A stretch of DNA of 15,310 bases from Cyclobacteriaceae bacterium (GTDB lineage: Bacteria > Bacteroidota > Bacteroidia > Cytophagales > Cyclobacteriaceae). The notes beneath the pieces are model-generated. The model did no database searches. It was not told the DNA's origin and worked only from the letters and a program-made list of their open reading frames with translations. The DNA lies in NCBI GenBank assembly GCA_025363495.1, contig JANYDR010000297.1:1-15310 (forward strand), given 5' to 3'. Shown here piece after piece: positions 7,511 to 15,200 of the stretch. Position 1 is the first letter of the stretch. Each line of letters begins with the position of its first letter. The position numbers were made by a program, and so were the translations under genes.

Positions 7511-7865
7511 TGAGCTTGTCATTAGCCTCATCGGCAAGGTGATGCTTGTGTAAAAAGCGATGAACGATGGGTGTGAGGAATACAGCGACTGTGCTTAAAA
7601 AAACGACTCCGCTAAATAGTGCATAGAAAGAAGCAAAATATTTCGCCGAATCATTTTTCATTGGATCTACCGGTCCCATACCGGTAAGTATCATCGAGGC
7701 ATTCAACAACGAGTCCAGCCAGGAGAGATCGTTGATGTAATGGTATCCCGCCATTCCGATTCCCAGAGAAAATCCGATTATTGCTATCCCGAAGGCAGCA
7801 TAGCGAAGGAGTCTCTGCAGAAATTCCCGAAGGGGTTGCAGAGGTCTTATTTTGTATTCAACCAT
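7500..7865 (-). CDS. Small two-helix, channel-like membrane protein
   Basis: A 121-residue protein with hydrophobic helices at about residues 22-44 and 76-101. Between them lies a segment (about 48-68) reading LDSLLNASMILTGMGPVDP, whose order of features resembles the pore helix, filter and following Asp-x-Pro of two-helix potassium channels (Ion_trans_2 type: TVGYGD--P). The filter itself is not conserved: TGMGP replaces TVGYG. The second helix region (FASFYALFSGVVFL) also fits the inner helix of that fold. A basic tail (HRFLHKHHL, then KLKKK) follows. Its ATG overlaps the stop of the serine racemase-like gene by one base (TGATG), pointing to translational coupling and one operon. Function unknown; the channel comparison is my own pattern match. 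Confidence 0.75.
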   Translation of the reverse strand: MVEYKIRPLQPLREFLQRLLRYAAFGIAIIGFSLGIGMAGYHYINDLSWLDSLLNASMILTGMGPVDPMKNDSAKYFASFYALFSGVVFLSTVAVFLTPIVHRFLHKHHLADEANDKLKKK

Positions 7866-8818
7866 CAGGAGAAAAGCTTTCCAACTTTATTAAGGTCAAC
7901 GTTGCCTCCTGAAAAAATTATGCCAACCTTCTTACTTGCAAACTTTGACTTGTCTTTCATAACAGCCGCAAATGGAACAGCACAAGATGTTTCAATAATG
8001 ATTTTAAGTCGTTCCCAGATTATTTGCATGGCTGCGATGATCTCTTCATCAGTAACAGTGATAATCTCTTTTACATTCTCATAGATAATAGGAAATGTTT
8101 TGTCACCGAGACTAGTAAGCAGACCGTCAGCAATACTTGTCGACGGAGAAGCTGGTTCAATCTTTCCACTTTGCATAGAACGAAAGGCATCGTTGGCTAA
8201 AGCAGGTTCACCCGCTATTACTATTGTTTTTGGAGAGAAATATTTTGTGGCTAACGCCGTGCCACTTAACAATCCGCCACCACCTACAGGAGCAATGATG
8301 TAATCAAGGTCGGGAACTTCTTCAAACAATTCTTTGGCGCATGTAGCCTGGCCCTCCATCACATCGTAATTATTGAATGGATGTATTTCTGTTGCTCCTG
8401 TTTTCTTTACAACTTCCGCTAATGTCGACTCACGCGCTGCCAGAGTTGGCTCGCATTCGAAAATTTCACCACCGTAACCACGGACACCGCGCTTTTTTAT
8501 TTCCGGGGCTGTGCGAGGCATCACAATGAATGATTTAATGCCAAGAATTTTCGCAGCCCGCGCCAATGCCTGTGCATGATTGCCCGATGAATGCGTCGCT
8601 ACACCTTTCACACGTTGTTCAGGAGATAGCTTTAATGCAGCGTTCATGGCACCACGGGCTTTGAATGCTCCCACTTTTTGAAAATTTTCGCATTTGAAAA
8701 ATAAATGACAACCAGCCATTTCATCGACTGAAGCGCTCGTCATTACGGGTGTGCGATGAATGTAGGACTTGATGCGCTCGTGCGCTGCTGTGATGGAATC
8801 TTTCGAAGGTATACTCAT
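7865..8818 (-). CDS. Serine racemase / threonine dehydratase family PLP enzyme
   Basis: A 317-residue fold-type II pyridoxal-phosphate enzyme. Lys53 in FKARGA is the Schiff-base lysine, HSSGNH (76-81) binds the substrate carboxylate, GGGGLLSG (179-186) holds the cofactor phosphate, and SGGNVD near residue 303 contacts the pyridine nitrogen. It resembles eukaryotic serine racemase more than biosynthetic IlvA: it has no C-terminal ACT-like regulatory domain, carries Ser78 where human serine racemase has catalytic Ser84 (Ala in typical threonine dehydratases), and keeps Glu204, Ala208 and Asp210 with the spacing of the Mg-binding triad. It may racemise serine, deaminate serine/threonine, or both. 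The usual EPS-A motif here reads ETSCA. A start at 8866 is open but would overlap the nitroreductase gene; the ATG at 8818 gives the family's normal N-terminus, 35 nt downstream of that gene. Confidence 0.9.
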   Translation of the reverse strand: MSIPSKDSITAAHERIKSYIHRTPVMTSASVDEMAGCHLFFKCENFQKVGAFKARGAMNAALKLSPEQRVKGVATHSSGNHAQALARAAKILGIKSFIVMPRTAPEIKKRGVRGYGGEIFECEPTLAARESTLAEVVKKTGATEIHPFNNYDVMEGQATCAKELFEEVPDLDYIIAPVGGGGLLSGTALATKYFSPKTIVIAGEPALANDAFRSMQSGKIEPASPSTSIADGLLTSLGDKTFPIIYENVKEIITVTDEEIIAAMQIIWERLKIIIETSCAVPFAAVMKDKSKFASKKVGIIFSGGNVDLNKVGKLFS

Positions 8819-8853
8819 ATTTTTAAGTTTTAGACATCGACCCAAGTTCAGGA

Positions 8854-9441
8854 TTAGTGAACCCACTTTACTTTTTCATCTATCGGTCTTCTTCTTCCGT
8901 CGGGTGTTGTTCCCTTTGGGACACCTACGTTTAAAAAACCTAAAAGTTTATCATCTGAACCCAATCCGAAAAACTCTTTGGCTTCATCAAAGTATGTAAC
9001 GCCACCGCTGGCAAGATAACATCCAATTCCATACGCTGTAGCAGTGAGATACATATTTTCAACAGCACAGTAGACTGCGCCGAGTTCCTCTATTTCAGGA
9101 AGTCTTTTTAATTCATCGCGTTTCATTCCAACTGAAATAATATGAGATGAGTGCATCGGCTTTGTCAACAATGTCTGATAACGGTCTTCTTTAAAAGTTG
9201 AGGTCTTTGAGGTCACTTCCTTATAGCATGCTGCCTGAAATTCAGCTAGCTTCTTCAGACCATCTCCGGTAAACACCACAAATCTCCATGGCTCAGTCAT
9301 TTTATGATTAGGTGCCCAATTTGCATTTTCAAGCATTTGACGAATAATATCATCGCTCACCTGCTCTCCCGTATAATCCTTTGGAAATACAGACCGACGC
9401 ATCCGGATCAGCTGGTTAACTTCTTCTATATTAAAATTCAT
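8854..9441 (-). CDS. Nitroreductase family protein (YdjA-like)
   Basis: A 195-residue flavoprotein of the nitroreductase superfamily, expected to be a cytoplasmic FMN-dependent NAD(P)H oxidoreductase. Evidence: the N-terminal MRRSVFPKDYTGEQVSDD with Arg-Arg-Ser (residues 15-17) that contacts FMN phosphate, NANWAPNHKMTEPWRFVVF in the first third, a middle segment AVYCAVENMYLTATAYGIG that forms the dimer-core helix, and GFLNVGVPKG near the end. The APNHK-TEPWRF pattern and short length fit the small YdjA/TM1586-type group. The physiological substrate is unknown. It is probably the first gene of a minus-strand operon with the serine racemase-like and channel-like genes, since no gap exceeds 35 nt. 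No Bacteroidota-type promoter was recognised upstream. Confidence 0.9.
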   Translation of the reverse strand: MNFNIEEVNQLIRMRRSVFPKDYTGEQVSDDIIRQMLENANWAPNHKMTEPWRFVVFTGDGLKKLAEFQAACYKEVTSKTSTFKEDRYQTLLTKPMHSSHIISVGMKRDELKRLPEIEELGAVYCAVENMYLTATAYGIGCYLASGGVTYFDEAKEFFGLGSDDKLLGFLNVGVPKGTTPDGRRRPIDEKVKWVH

Positions 9442-9526
9442 TCTGTTTTTTTTGGTGAAGGTAGGTCTTATAAGTTTCGTTTGCTTAAAATTTCTGTTGG
9501 CAATCCCACGGCCTCCGGATAATTAT

Positions 9527-9602
9527 CTTAACTACATAGGCACATAGAAAACACAGCGCAAAATTCACGGTTTAACTATGCTCTGTGTGCCTATGTTGTT
9601 AA
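9527..9602. repeat. Intergenic inverted repeat
   Basis: Two 21-base arms, 9527-9547 (core ACTACATAGGCACATAG) and 9582-9602 (core TGTGTGCCTATGTTGT), are complementary with two mismatches around a 34-nt centre. The left arm and the following bases show an approximate eight-base rhythm (ACATAGGC, ACATAGAA, AACACAGC). It occupies the region between the divergent nitroreductase and MBL genes (9442-9711). The rest of that space shows nothing further except an A/T-rich stretch before the MBL start. No T-tract follows the arms. Confidence 0.8.
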
Positions 9603-9711
9603 GAATTCAAGGCAAAAGCATTTCAAATACCTGCGTTTCAAAATCTTTGTGACTAAATTTAACATTCAAATCTGGTCATATAGTGTTAGTTTAAAATACA
9701 TAATAAGAACT

Positions 9712-10560
9712 ATGCTTCGTAGAAATTTCTTTAAAAAAATGCTGCCCCTTTGCGGGACCCTTTTTTCCTTGACAGCATTCTCCAAATCAAAAGAAAATAT
9801 GAAAATCAGTTTTCTTCGTCATGCAACATTTATACTCGAGGTAAATGGTAAACATTTTCTTGTCGATCCAATGTTGAACAAGAAAGACGCAATGGATACC
9901 GTTGCCAATGCCGCCAATTCTCTTCGAAATCCGCTCGTTGATTTACCAATAAGCGATAACGAGGTTAATTCAATTCTCAATAAAATCGACGCCATTATTG
10001 TAACGCATACGCATCGCGATCACTGGGATTCGAAGGCCATTGAATTGATTCGCAAGAGTACCCCGATAATTTGTCAACCTGCTGATGAAGAGAAGATCAA
10101 AGGTCAGGGCTTTACTGATGTTAGATCCGTCCAATCTAAAATTGATTTTAATGGAGTAACACTTCATCGGACAGGAGGACAGCATGGAACAGGTGAAACA
10201 GGTAAAAGAATGGGAACAGTTTCTGGATTTGTCATCGAAACCAAAGGTCAAAAACTCTACATCGCTGGTGATACAGTTTGGTGTTCAGAGGTTGAATCAG
10301 CCCTTGGCGTTTTTAAGCCAGAGGTTATCGTCTTAAATGCCGGCGCCGCACAATTCGTTGAAGGCGGACCTATAACTATGACTGGAGAAGACGTTGTAAA
10401 GGTTGTGCAAAATCAGCCAAAGGCCAATATTATTGCCGTTCATATGGAAGCTATCAATCATTGTCTTTTGAAAAGAGCCGGGTTAAAAGAGTACCTTCAA
10501 AAACAAAATTCGTTAGATCATGTTAATATTCCAGATGACGGAGCAGTAATTCAATTATGA
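9712..10560 (+). CDS. MBL-fold hydrolase, UlaG-like, with Tat-like signal
   Basis: A 282-residue metallo-beta-lactamase-fold protein. The metal motif THTHRDHWD provides His99, His101, Asp103 and His104; further ligands fit His158 in GGQHGTG, Asp187 in AGDT and His244 in AVHME. The start of the core (ISFLRHATFILEVNG, LVDPML) matches the UlaG/YtnP-like group of lactonase-type or phosphodiesterase-type hydrolases, whose substrates vary. The ATG at 9712 gives the N-terminus MLRRNFFKKMLPLCG followed by a short hydrophobic run, a good Tat-type signal (RRNFFK); export of a pre-folded metalloenzyme would fit. An upstream in-frame ATG (9649) would bury this signal and is disfavoured. An internal Met30 just before the core could give a cytoplasmic form. 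The second MBL gene follows 78 bp later. Confidence 0.87.
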   Translation: MLRRNFFKKMLPLCGTLFSLTAFSKSKENMKISFLRHATFILEVNGKHFLVDPMLNKKDAMDTVANAANSLRNPLVDLPISDNEVNSILNKIDAIIVTHTHRDHWDSKAIELIRKSTPIICQPADEEKIKGQGFTDVRSVQSKIDFNGVTLHRTGGQHGTGETGKRMGTVSGFVIETKGQKLYIAGDTVWCSEVESALGVFKPEVIVLNAGAAQFVEGGPITMTGEDVVKVVQNQPKANIIAVHMEAINHCLLKRAGLKEYLQKQNSLDHVNIPDDGAVIQL

Positions 10561-10638
10561 TTATGTCCAAACAATAATTCAACGTGATACTCGTCTAAGA
10601 ACTGACTCTCTCGTTACTTCCCGCATTTCCATATCCCA

Positions 10639-11673
10639 ATGATCTACCTGCTCGCATTTATTCTGGTTCCATTCCTTTTAATTCTCTTAATAGGTTATTT
10701 CCTATCCGGTCCAAAATACTCAGGCCCCATAACTGATCATTTTGACGGCAAGAAATTCTTTACACCTCACGGTAGACCCGCCAAAGGGTTTGCTGAAGCG
10801 TTTCAATGGATGACAAAACGTGAACGCGGCATATGGGTAGAAAAAAAAGAAGTGCCTTTTGGTGAAAAGCCCCCGGAACGTGTGGGGCGTGGCACACGAA
10901 TTACTTTTGTAAATCACTCCACCTTTTTAATTCAGGTAGATGGAATAAACATCCTTACTGACCCTGTTTGGAGTGAACGAACAAGTCCTTTTCAATGGGC
11001 CGGTCCTAAACGCATGCGACCTCCAGGAATAAGGTTTGAAGACCTTCCGAAGATCGATGTTGTTTTGCTAAGTCATAATCACTATGATCACCTTGACCTT
11101 AATACGATGGAAAAGTTGTTCGAAAAATATCATCCGAAAATTATCACAGCTCTTGGAGTAAAAGCTTTTCTGGACGGAAAAAATATATCGGGAGCAACTG
11201 ATCTTGATTGGTGGGAAAAATTCTCTTTAACAGATTCAATGGAAATCCAGGCTGTGCCTGCGCAGCATTTTTCAAGTCGGGGTATGTTTGATCGGGACGC
11301 TACGTTGTGGTGCGGATTTGTTATTCTTCGGCCGGGAGGAAATATTTACTTTGTTGGCGATACTGGTTATAACGAATTTATATTTAAAGAAATCGGGGAA
11401 CGTTGCATGCCTATTGATATATCACTAGTGCCAATAGGTGCATTCAAACCTGAATGGTTTATGTCACCAATTCATTGTTCGCCTACAGAAGCTGTAAAAA
11501 TCCATCAGGAGATAAAATCAAGACAAAGTATTGCTACTCATTTCGGGACGTTCCCACTGGCAGATGATGGTGAAAATGATCCAATTATTGGTTTAAGCAA
11601 GTCACTTCAGCAAAGCGGACTTTCCGAACAAGAGTTTATTGTTTTGAAAGAAGGAGAAGGACGCGAATTTTAA
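10639..11673 (+). CDS. NAPE-PLD-like MBL-fold hydrolase, membrane-anchored
   Basis: A 344-residue MBL-fold phosphodiesterase-type protein related to N-acylphosphatidylethanolamine phospholipase D. Residues 2-23 form one hydrophobic helix with no cleavage site, so it is probably anchored. The core reads ITFVNHSTFLIQVDG, ILTDPVWSERTSPFQ, GPKRMRPPGI, then LLSHNHYDHLD with His146, His148, Asp150 and His151. His210 (AQHFSSRG), Asp241 (GDTGY) and His301 (ATHFGTF) complete a binuclear site. Their spacing closely follows that of human NAPE-PLD (185/187/189/190, 253, 284, 343; recalled values). Bacterial members are often annotated simply as MBL-fold metallohydrolases or as outer-membrane-associated phospholipase-like. 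It likely acts on phospholipid-type or phosphodiester substrates at the membrane. It shares strand and fold with the gene before it but belongs to a different subfamily. Confidence 0.9.
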   Translation: MIYLLAFILVPFLLILLIGYFLSGPKYSGPITDHFDGKKFFTPHGRPAKGFAEAFQWMTKRERGIWVEKKEVPFGEKPPERVGRGTRITFVNHSTFLIQVDGINILTDPVWSERTSPFQWAGPKRMRPPGIRFEDLPKIDVVLLSHNHYDHLDLNTMEKLFEKYHPKIITALGVKAFLDGKNISGATDLDWWEKFSLTDSMEIQAVPAQHFSSRGMFDRDATLWCGFVILRPGGNIYFVGDTGYNEFIFKEIGERCMPIDISLVPIGAFKPEWFMSPIHCSPTEAVKIHQEIKSRQSIATHFGTFPLADDGENDPIIGLSKSLQQSGLSEQEFIVLKEGEGREF

Positions 11674-11679
11674 TGACTG

Positions 11680-11790
11680 ACCACGAAGACACGAGGACAA
11701 AAAGAAGTCACAATAAGGTGTAATGATTGAGTTTACGAGTACTTTCTCAGGAAAGACGAGAACGACAAGCAACTCTCGTGCCTTCGTGGT
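11680..11790. repeat. Inverted repeat between convergent genes
   Basis: Arms ACCACGAAGACACGAG (11680-11695) and CTCGTGCCTTCGTGGT (11775-11790) are complementary over 16 bases with one mismatch, 79 nt apart. The left arm is part of a short octamer array: CACGAAGA, CACGAGGA, CAAAAAGA. It fills nearly all of the 130-bp gap between the NAPE-PLD-like gene and the convergent carrier-like gene. It may help end transcription from both sides, but there is no T-tract. Confidence 0.8.
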
Positions 11791-11803
11791 TAAATTAGAA
11801 TGA

Positions 11804-12031
11804 TCAAACATGATAACGAACCACCGACTTAATCAGGTCCTTAATTGTTGAATCCTCATTGATGGCCGCCTCCGGGAGTTGAATGTGAAGCCGTTGTTCC
11901 GTTTCAAATAATACCCAGTTCAATTCAGAAGGCGTTGCACCCAATGATTTAAAATCTGTTTTGCTTGTAAGCGATTTCTGGTGCGTGCTCAAAACATTCT
12001 GCAACACTGACAGTACAATCTTGTTATACAT
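11804..12031 (-). CDS. Acyl-carrier-protein-like small protein without the attachment serine
   Basis: A 75-residue, mostly helical protein whose size and layout follow acyl carrier proteins: helix I (about 2-18), LGA at 30-32, a helix II segment (36-48), then LPEAA and DSTIKDLIKSVV matching the IP-E-A and T-xx-DL-xx-I pattern at the end of ACPs. In ACP the sequence after LGA is DSL, with phosphopantetheine on the Ser. Here it is TPS: Pro34 occupies the Ser position when distances to Gly31 and Pro53 are kept, and Ser35 is one residue off. It may therefore not carry an acyl group. An in-frame start at 12076 would add 15 unmatched residues. It lies 93 bp downstream of the RND gene on the same strand and could be its last cistron or separate. 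The assignment is by pattern only. Confidence 0.65.
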   Translation of the reverse strand: MYNKIVLSVLQNVLSTHQKSLTSKTDFKSLGATPSELNWVLFETEQRLHIQLPEAAINEDSTIKDLIKSVVRYHV

Positions 12032-12124
12032 AGCTTTATTAGTTAATCGGGAAGACTTGTGTCTATACGAATTCAAGGTCAGAATAGTTCAAAACTTAAT
12101 CTATAAGACGTTAACTCAACCTTT

Positions 12125-15100
12125 TTATTTTGTCTCTATTGCAATTCTTGGTGGAATTAATTTATAAACTACTGGTGTGACCACTCTTGAAAGTAATGTC
12201 GAACTAATCAAACCACCTATTAAAACGATTGCAAGAGGGCTTATAAGTGGATTGGTAGATATGGCTATTGGCATAAGACCGCCAATTGCAGTAAGTGAAG
12301 TTAGTATAATAGGTAAAAAACGTACCTCCCCTGCCTCACGTATCGCTTCCTCTAAAGGCTTACCTTGTTCACGCAGCTGATTGGTAAAATCTACCAGCAA
12401 AATCGTGTTTTTCACTTCAATTCCTGCTAAAGCTATCATCCCAACAATAGCAATAAATGATAATGAATTTCCGGTAACTAATAATGCAAGGACTGCTCCG
12501 ACGACACCCAATGGTATAACGGAGAGAACAATAAGAGTGCTTTTAAATGTTCCAAACTCAAGGATCAATACGGCAATAAAAAGAAAGACTGTAATAATAA
12601 TGACGCTGGCAAAACCACCAAATGATTCATTCCTGCTTTCAAGTTCACCACCCATTTCATATGTATAACCATTAGGTAACTTCAGTTGATCCATTTTTGC
12701 AATCACGTCCCTGGTAACATTGTCGCTGAGATAACCCTTCTTTACAAAAGCGCTTACAGAAACAACTCTTGTTTTATTGTAATGATCAATCTTCACCGGC
12801 GATGATTCCATTTCAAGCTGAGCAACCTGCTTTAGTGGTACTGCCAGACCAGCTGAATTATTAATGTAAAGATTCTCGAGAGCTTCTAATGTTGGATGTT
12901 CGGCTTTTGTCTTTGTAATTACAATTTCATAATCATCACCCTCAGCATCTGAAAATTTACCGACGTTGAGTCCGGAGATAGCAAGACGCACCGTTCTATC
13001 AATGCTTATTGTTGGTATTCCCAACATCCGGGCCTTGTCTTTATTAATGTCTAACCGGATATCAGATTTCAAATGAGTCACTGGATTATTGATATAAATG
13101 GTTCCTTCTGTTTTGGTCAAAAGTTTTTCAACAGAAGAAGCGAGGGTCCGAAGAGTGTCAAGGTTCTCACCGTACAAACGAACTTCTACGGGGGCAACAA
13201 TTGGTGGACCTTGTTCAAAATTCTTTACCTCAACTTTTCCACCAGGATACGGTGTCCATTTTTTGCGAAGTTCCTCAATGATAGCAAGTTTCTTTTTGGG
13301 TGAAGTATGCTCGTCAAGTTGGACGAAGATCTGTGAAAAGTCAGTGCGTTCATTTTCAGGAATTACATTATAGTAGATCCTTGGATTACCCTTCCCCACA
13401 TTGGTAGCAAAATATTTTACTTCAGGATGAGACTTCAATTCCGACTCAATCTTCTTTGTCACAGCATCTGTATAGTTAAGATTCGACTGAAGCGGTGTCG
13501 TGACCTCCACCAGGAATTGTGGTTTCTCTGATGCAGGAAAAAGACTAAAGCCAATTACGGGAAAAAGTTGTAGTGATCCGATGAAAATAGCGATGGCAAT
13601 CGCAATTGTTACATACGGCTTAGCCAACGCCTCATCGAGTATTGGTCCATAACTTCCGTGAATGACCTTTTTCAGTGCACGCATAAACATATTTCCATCT
13701 AGATGACCTGTATGCTCTTTAAGAATGCGGCTTGAAAGAAATGGAATAATAGTAAGTGAAACCAAAAGCGAGGCCAGCACGCAGGTGATTACTCCCATCG
13801 GCAGACTACGAATAAATTCACCTGCTGCTTCCGGCAAGAAAACCAGTGGCATAAAGGAAATGATCAGCGTAACGGTACACCCTAATACTGCCATGCCAAT
13901 TTGTTTTGTCCCTTTCAACGTCGCATCCATACGCGAGTGACCTTCACGCATCCATCGCTCGATATTTTCCACTACAACGATACTATCATCCACCAAAAGA
14001 CCAAGAGCAACAACCAATCCCACAATACTTAATTGATTAAGATTAAAACCAAGCGCATTCATTAATGTAATTCCTATCGCAAGAGAAAGTGGAATCGATA
14101 TCATGACGATCAATGCAGCACGCTGCCCCAGTGGAAGAAGTGTAATTACCACTAGTAAAATTGCTATTATAAAATCAGTACCAAGTCCGCTCAACCGGGT
14201 ATTGACATTACTTGCCTGATCAAAGTGATGGACCAGGTCTATGTTTGATGGCAATGTCTTTCTGAATTTTTCAATAACCGGCAGGTATGCCAATTGTGTT
14301 TTAGAAATATTTTCACCCGGCTTTTGGGCAGCAACAATGAAAACGCATCGGTGTCCGTTTAAGCGCGTAATATGTTTTTCTTCAGAGTAATCGAAATAGA
14401 TCTTAGCAACATCTTGCAGCAAAACATTTTTCCCATTCACAGAGTACACCACTGTATTCTTAACTTCATCAAGATCCGTGTAGTTGCCACTGGTCTTTAT
14501 GTTGAATGATTTATTCCCGGCATCAACACTCCCACCCGGAATATTAGCAATCTCACTTTGAATGCTACCAGTGACTGCATCAAGTGGAATTCGCATCGAA
14601 GCCATCCTTTCTAATTGAAGGTCCACGCGTACGATAGGATCTGGTATACCAAAGATTGTTACCTTCTTTAAGGTGTTTACCTTCTCCAATTCATCACGAA
14701 GATTCTCAGCATTCTTACGTAGCTTATCACGAGATGCATTCTCGGATACTAATGCCAGTTGAATGACATTTACATCTGATGGTAATACTTTGCGAACTTC
14801 TATGCTGAAAATATCGCGGGGAAGCTCATCGCGTAATGCATTTACTTCGCGCACGAGTTCCTGATATTTTTCTTCAAGATCCACTTCGTACTTAAACTCA
14901 ACGAATAACACCACTACACCATCACTAATGTTGGTTTTTACCCGTTTTATACCTTCCAGGCTAGTTACTTTTCTTTCAATAGGCTCTGCCACTAGCTCTT
15001 CCATATCCTTTGGACTTGTCCCAGGATAGATCACTACGATCGGAAATTGTGGAGCATGAATTTCAGGGTCTTCCGACCTCGGCATATTCATAATGGTGGT

Positions 15101-15178
15101 AACACCCAGCGCAATGATCATAAGAAAAATGACCAGCGTAAATTGATAATTCTTTACTGCGTATTCAGAGATTTTCAT
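12125..15178 (-). CDS. RND efflux pump inner-membrane permease (HAE1-like)
   Basis: A complete 1017-residue proton-driven transporter of the resistance-nodulation-division superfamily, expected to be a trimer in the inner membrane working with the membrane-fusion protein encoded just upstream and a TolC-like channel not seen here. Layout: first helix at about 10-32; periplasmic porter domain with RSEDPEIHAPQFPIVV and VEPIERKVTSLEGI-type segments; helices at about 334-350, 354-376 and 384-404; a second large periplasmic domain; and the last helices from about 860. Asp397-Asp398 in LLVDDSIVVVEN and Lys923 in IEVKNTILLVDF match the AcrB proton relay (Asp407, Asp408, Lys940). The paired Asp argues against the heavy-metal (CzcA) type. 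Substrate cannot be told from sequence. The start lies 22 nt after the fusion-protein stop, so the two are one operon. Confidence 0.95.
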   Translation of the reverse strand: MKISEYAVKNYQFTLVIFLMIIALGVTTIMNMPRSEDPEIHAPQFPIVVIYPGTSPKDMEELVAEPIERKVTSLEGIKRVKTNISDGVVVLFVEFKYEVDLEEKYQELVREVNALRDELPRDIFSIEVRKVLPSDVNVIQLALVSENASRDKLRKNAENLRDELEKVNTLKKVTIFGIPDPIVRVDLQLERMASMRIPLDAVTGSIQSEIANIPGGSVDAGNKSFNIKTSGNYTDLDEVKNTVVYSVNGKNVLLQDVAKIYFDYSEEKHITRLNGHRCVFIVAAQKPGENISKTQLAYLPVIEKFRKTLPSNIDLVHHFDQASNVNTRLSGLGTDFIIAILLVVITLLPLGQRAALIVMISIPLSLAIGITLMNALGFNLNQLSIVGLVVALGLLVDDSIVVVENIERWMREGHSRMDATLKGTKQIGMAVLGCTVTLIISFMPLVFLPEAAGEFIRSLPMGVITCVLASLLVSLTIIPFLSSRILKEHTGHLDGNMFMRALKKVIHGSYGPILDEALAKPYVTIAIAIAIFIGSLQLFPVIGFSLFPASEKPQFLVEVTTPLQSNLNYTDAVTKKIESELKSHPEVKYFATNVGKGNPRIYYNVIPENERTDFSQIFVQLDEHTSPKKKLAIIEELRKKWTPYPGGKVEVKNFEQGPPIVAPVEVRLYGENLDTLRTLASSVEKLLTKTEGTIYINNPVTHLKSDIRLDINKDKARMLGIPTISIDRTVRLAISGLNVGKFSDAEGDDYEIVITKTKAEHPTLEALENLYINNSAGLAVPLKQVAQLEMESSPVKIDHYNKTRVVSVSAFVKKGYLSDNVTRDVIAKMDQLKLPNGYTYEMGGELESRNESFGGFASVIIITVFLFIAVLILEFGTFKSTLIVLSVIPLGVVGAVLALLVTGNSLSFIAIVGMIALAGIEVKNTILLVDFTNQLREQGKPLEEAIREAGEVRFLPIILTSLTAIGGLMPIAISTNPLISPLAIVLIGGLISSTLLSRVVTPVVYKLIPPRIAIETK

Positions 15179-15200
15179 AATGACTGCTTATTCGTTGGAA

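Noticed and set aside
9649..9711. Upstream ATG of the first MBL gene
   Set aside because: The added 21 residues match nothing in the family and would bury the Tat-like signal that begins at 9712.
12177..12668. Plus-strand open frames inside the RND gene
   Set aside because: They lie antisense within a clearly coding RND gene, show no family motif, and have composition expected of shadow frames.
13073..13940. Further plus-strand open frames inside the RND gene
   Set aside because: Same reason: antisense to conserved transporter domains, low-complexity translations and mutual overlap.
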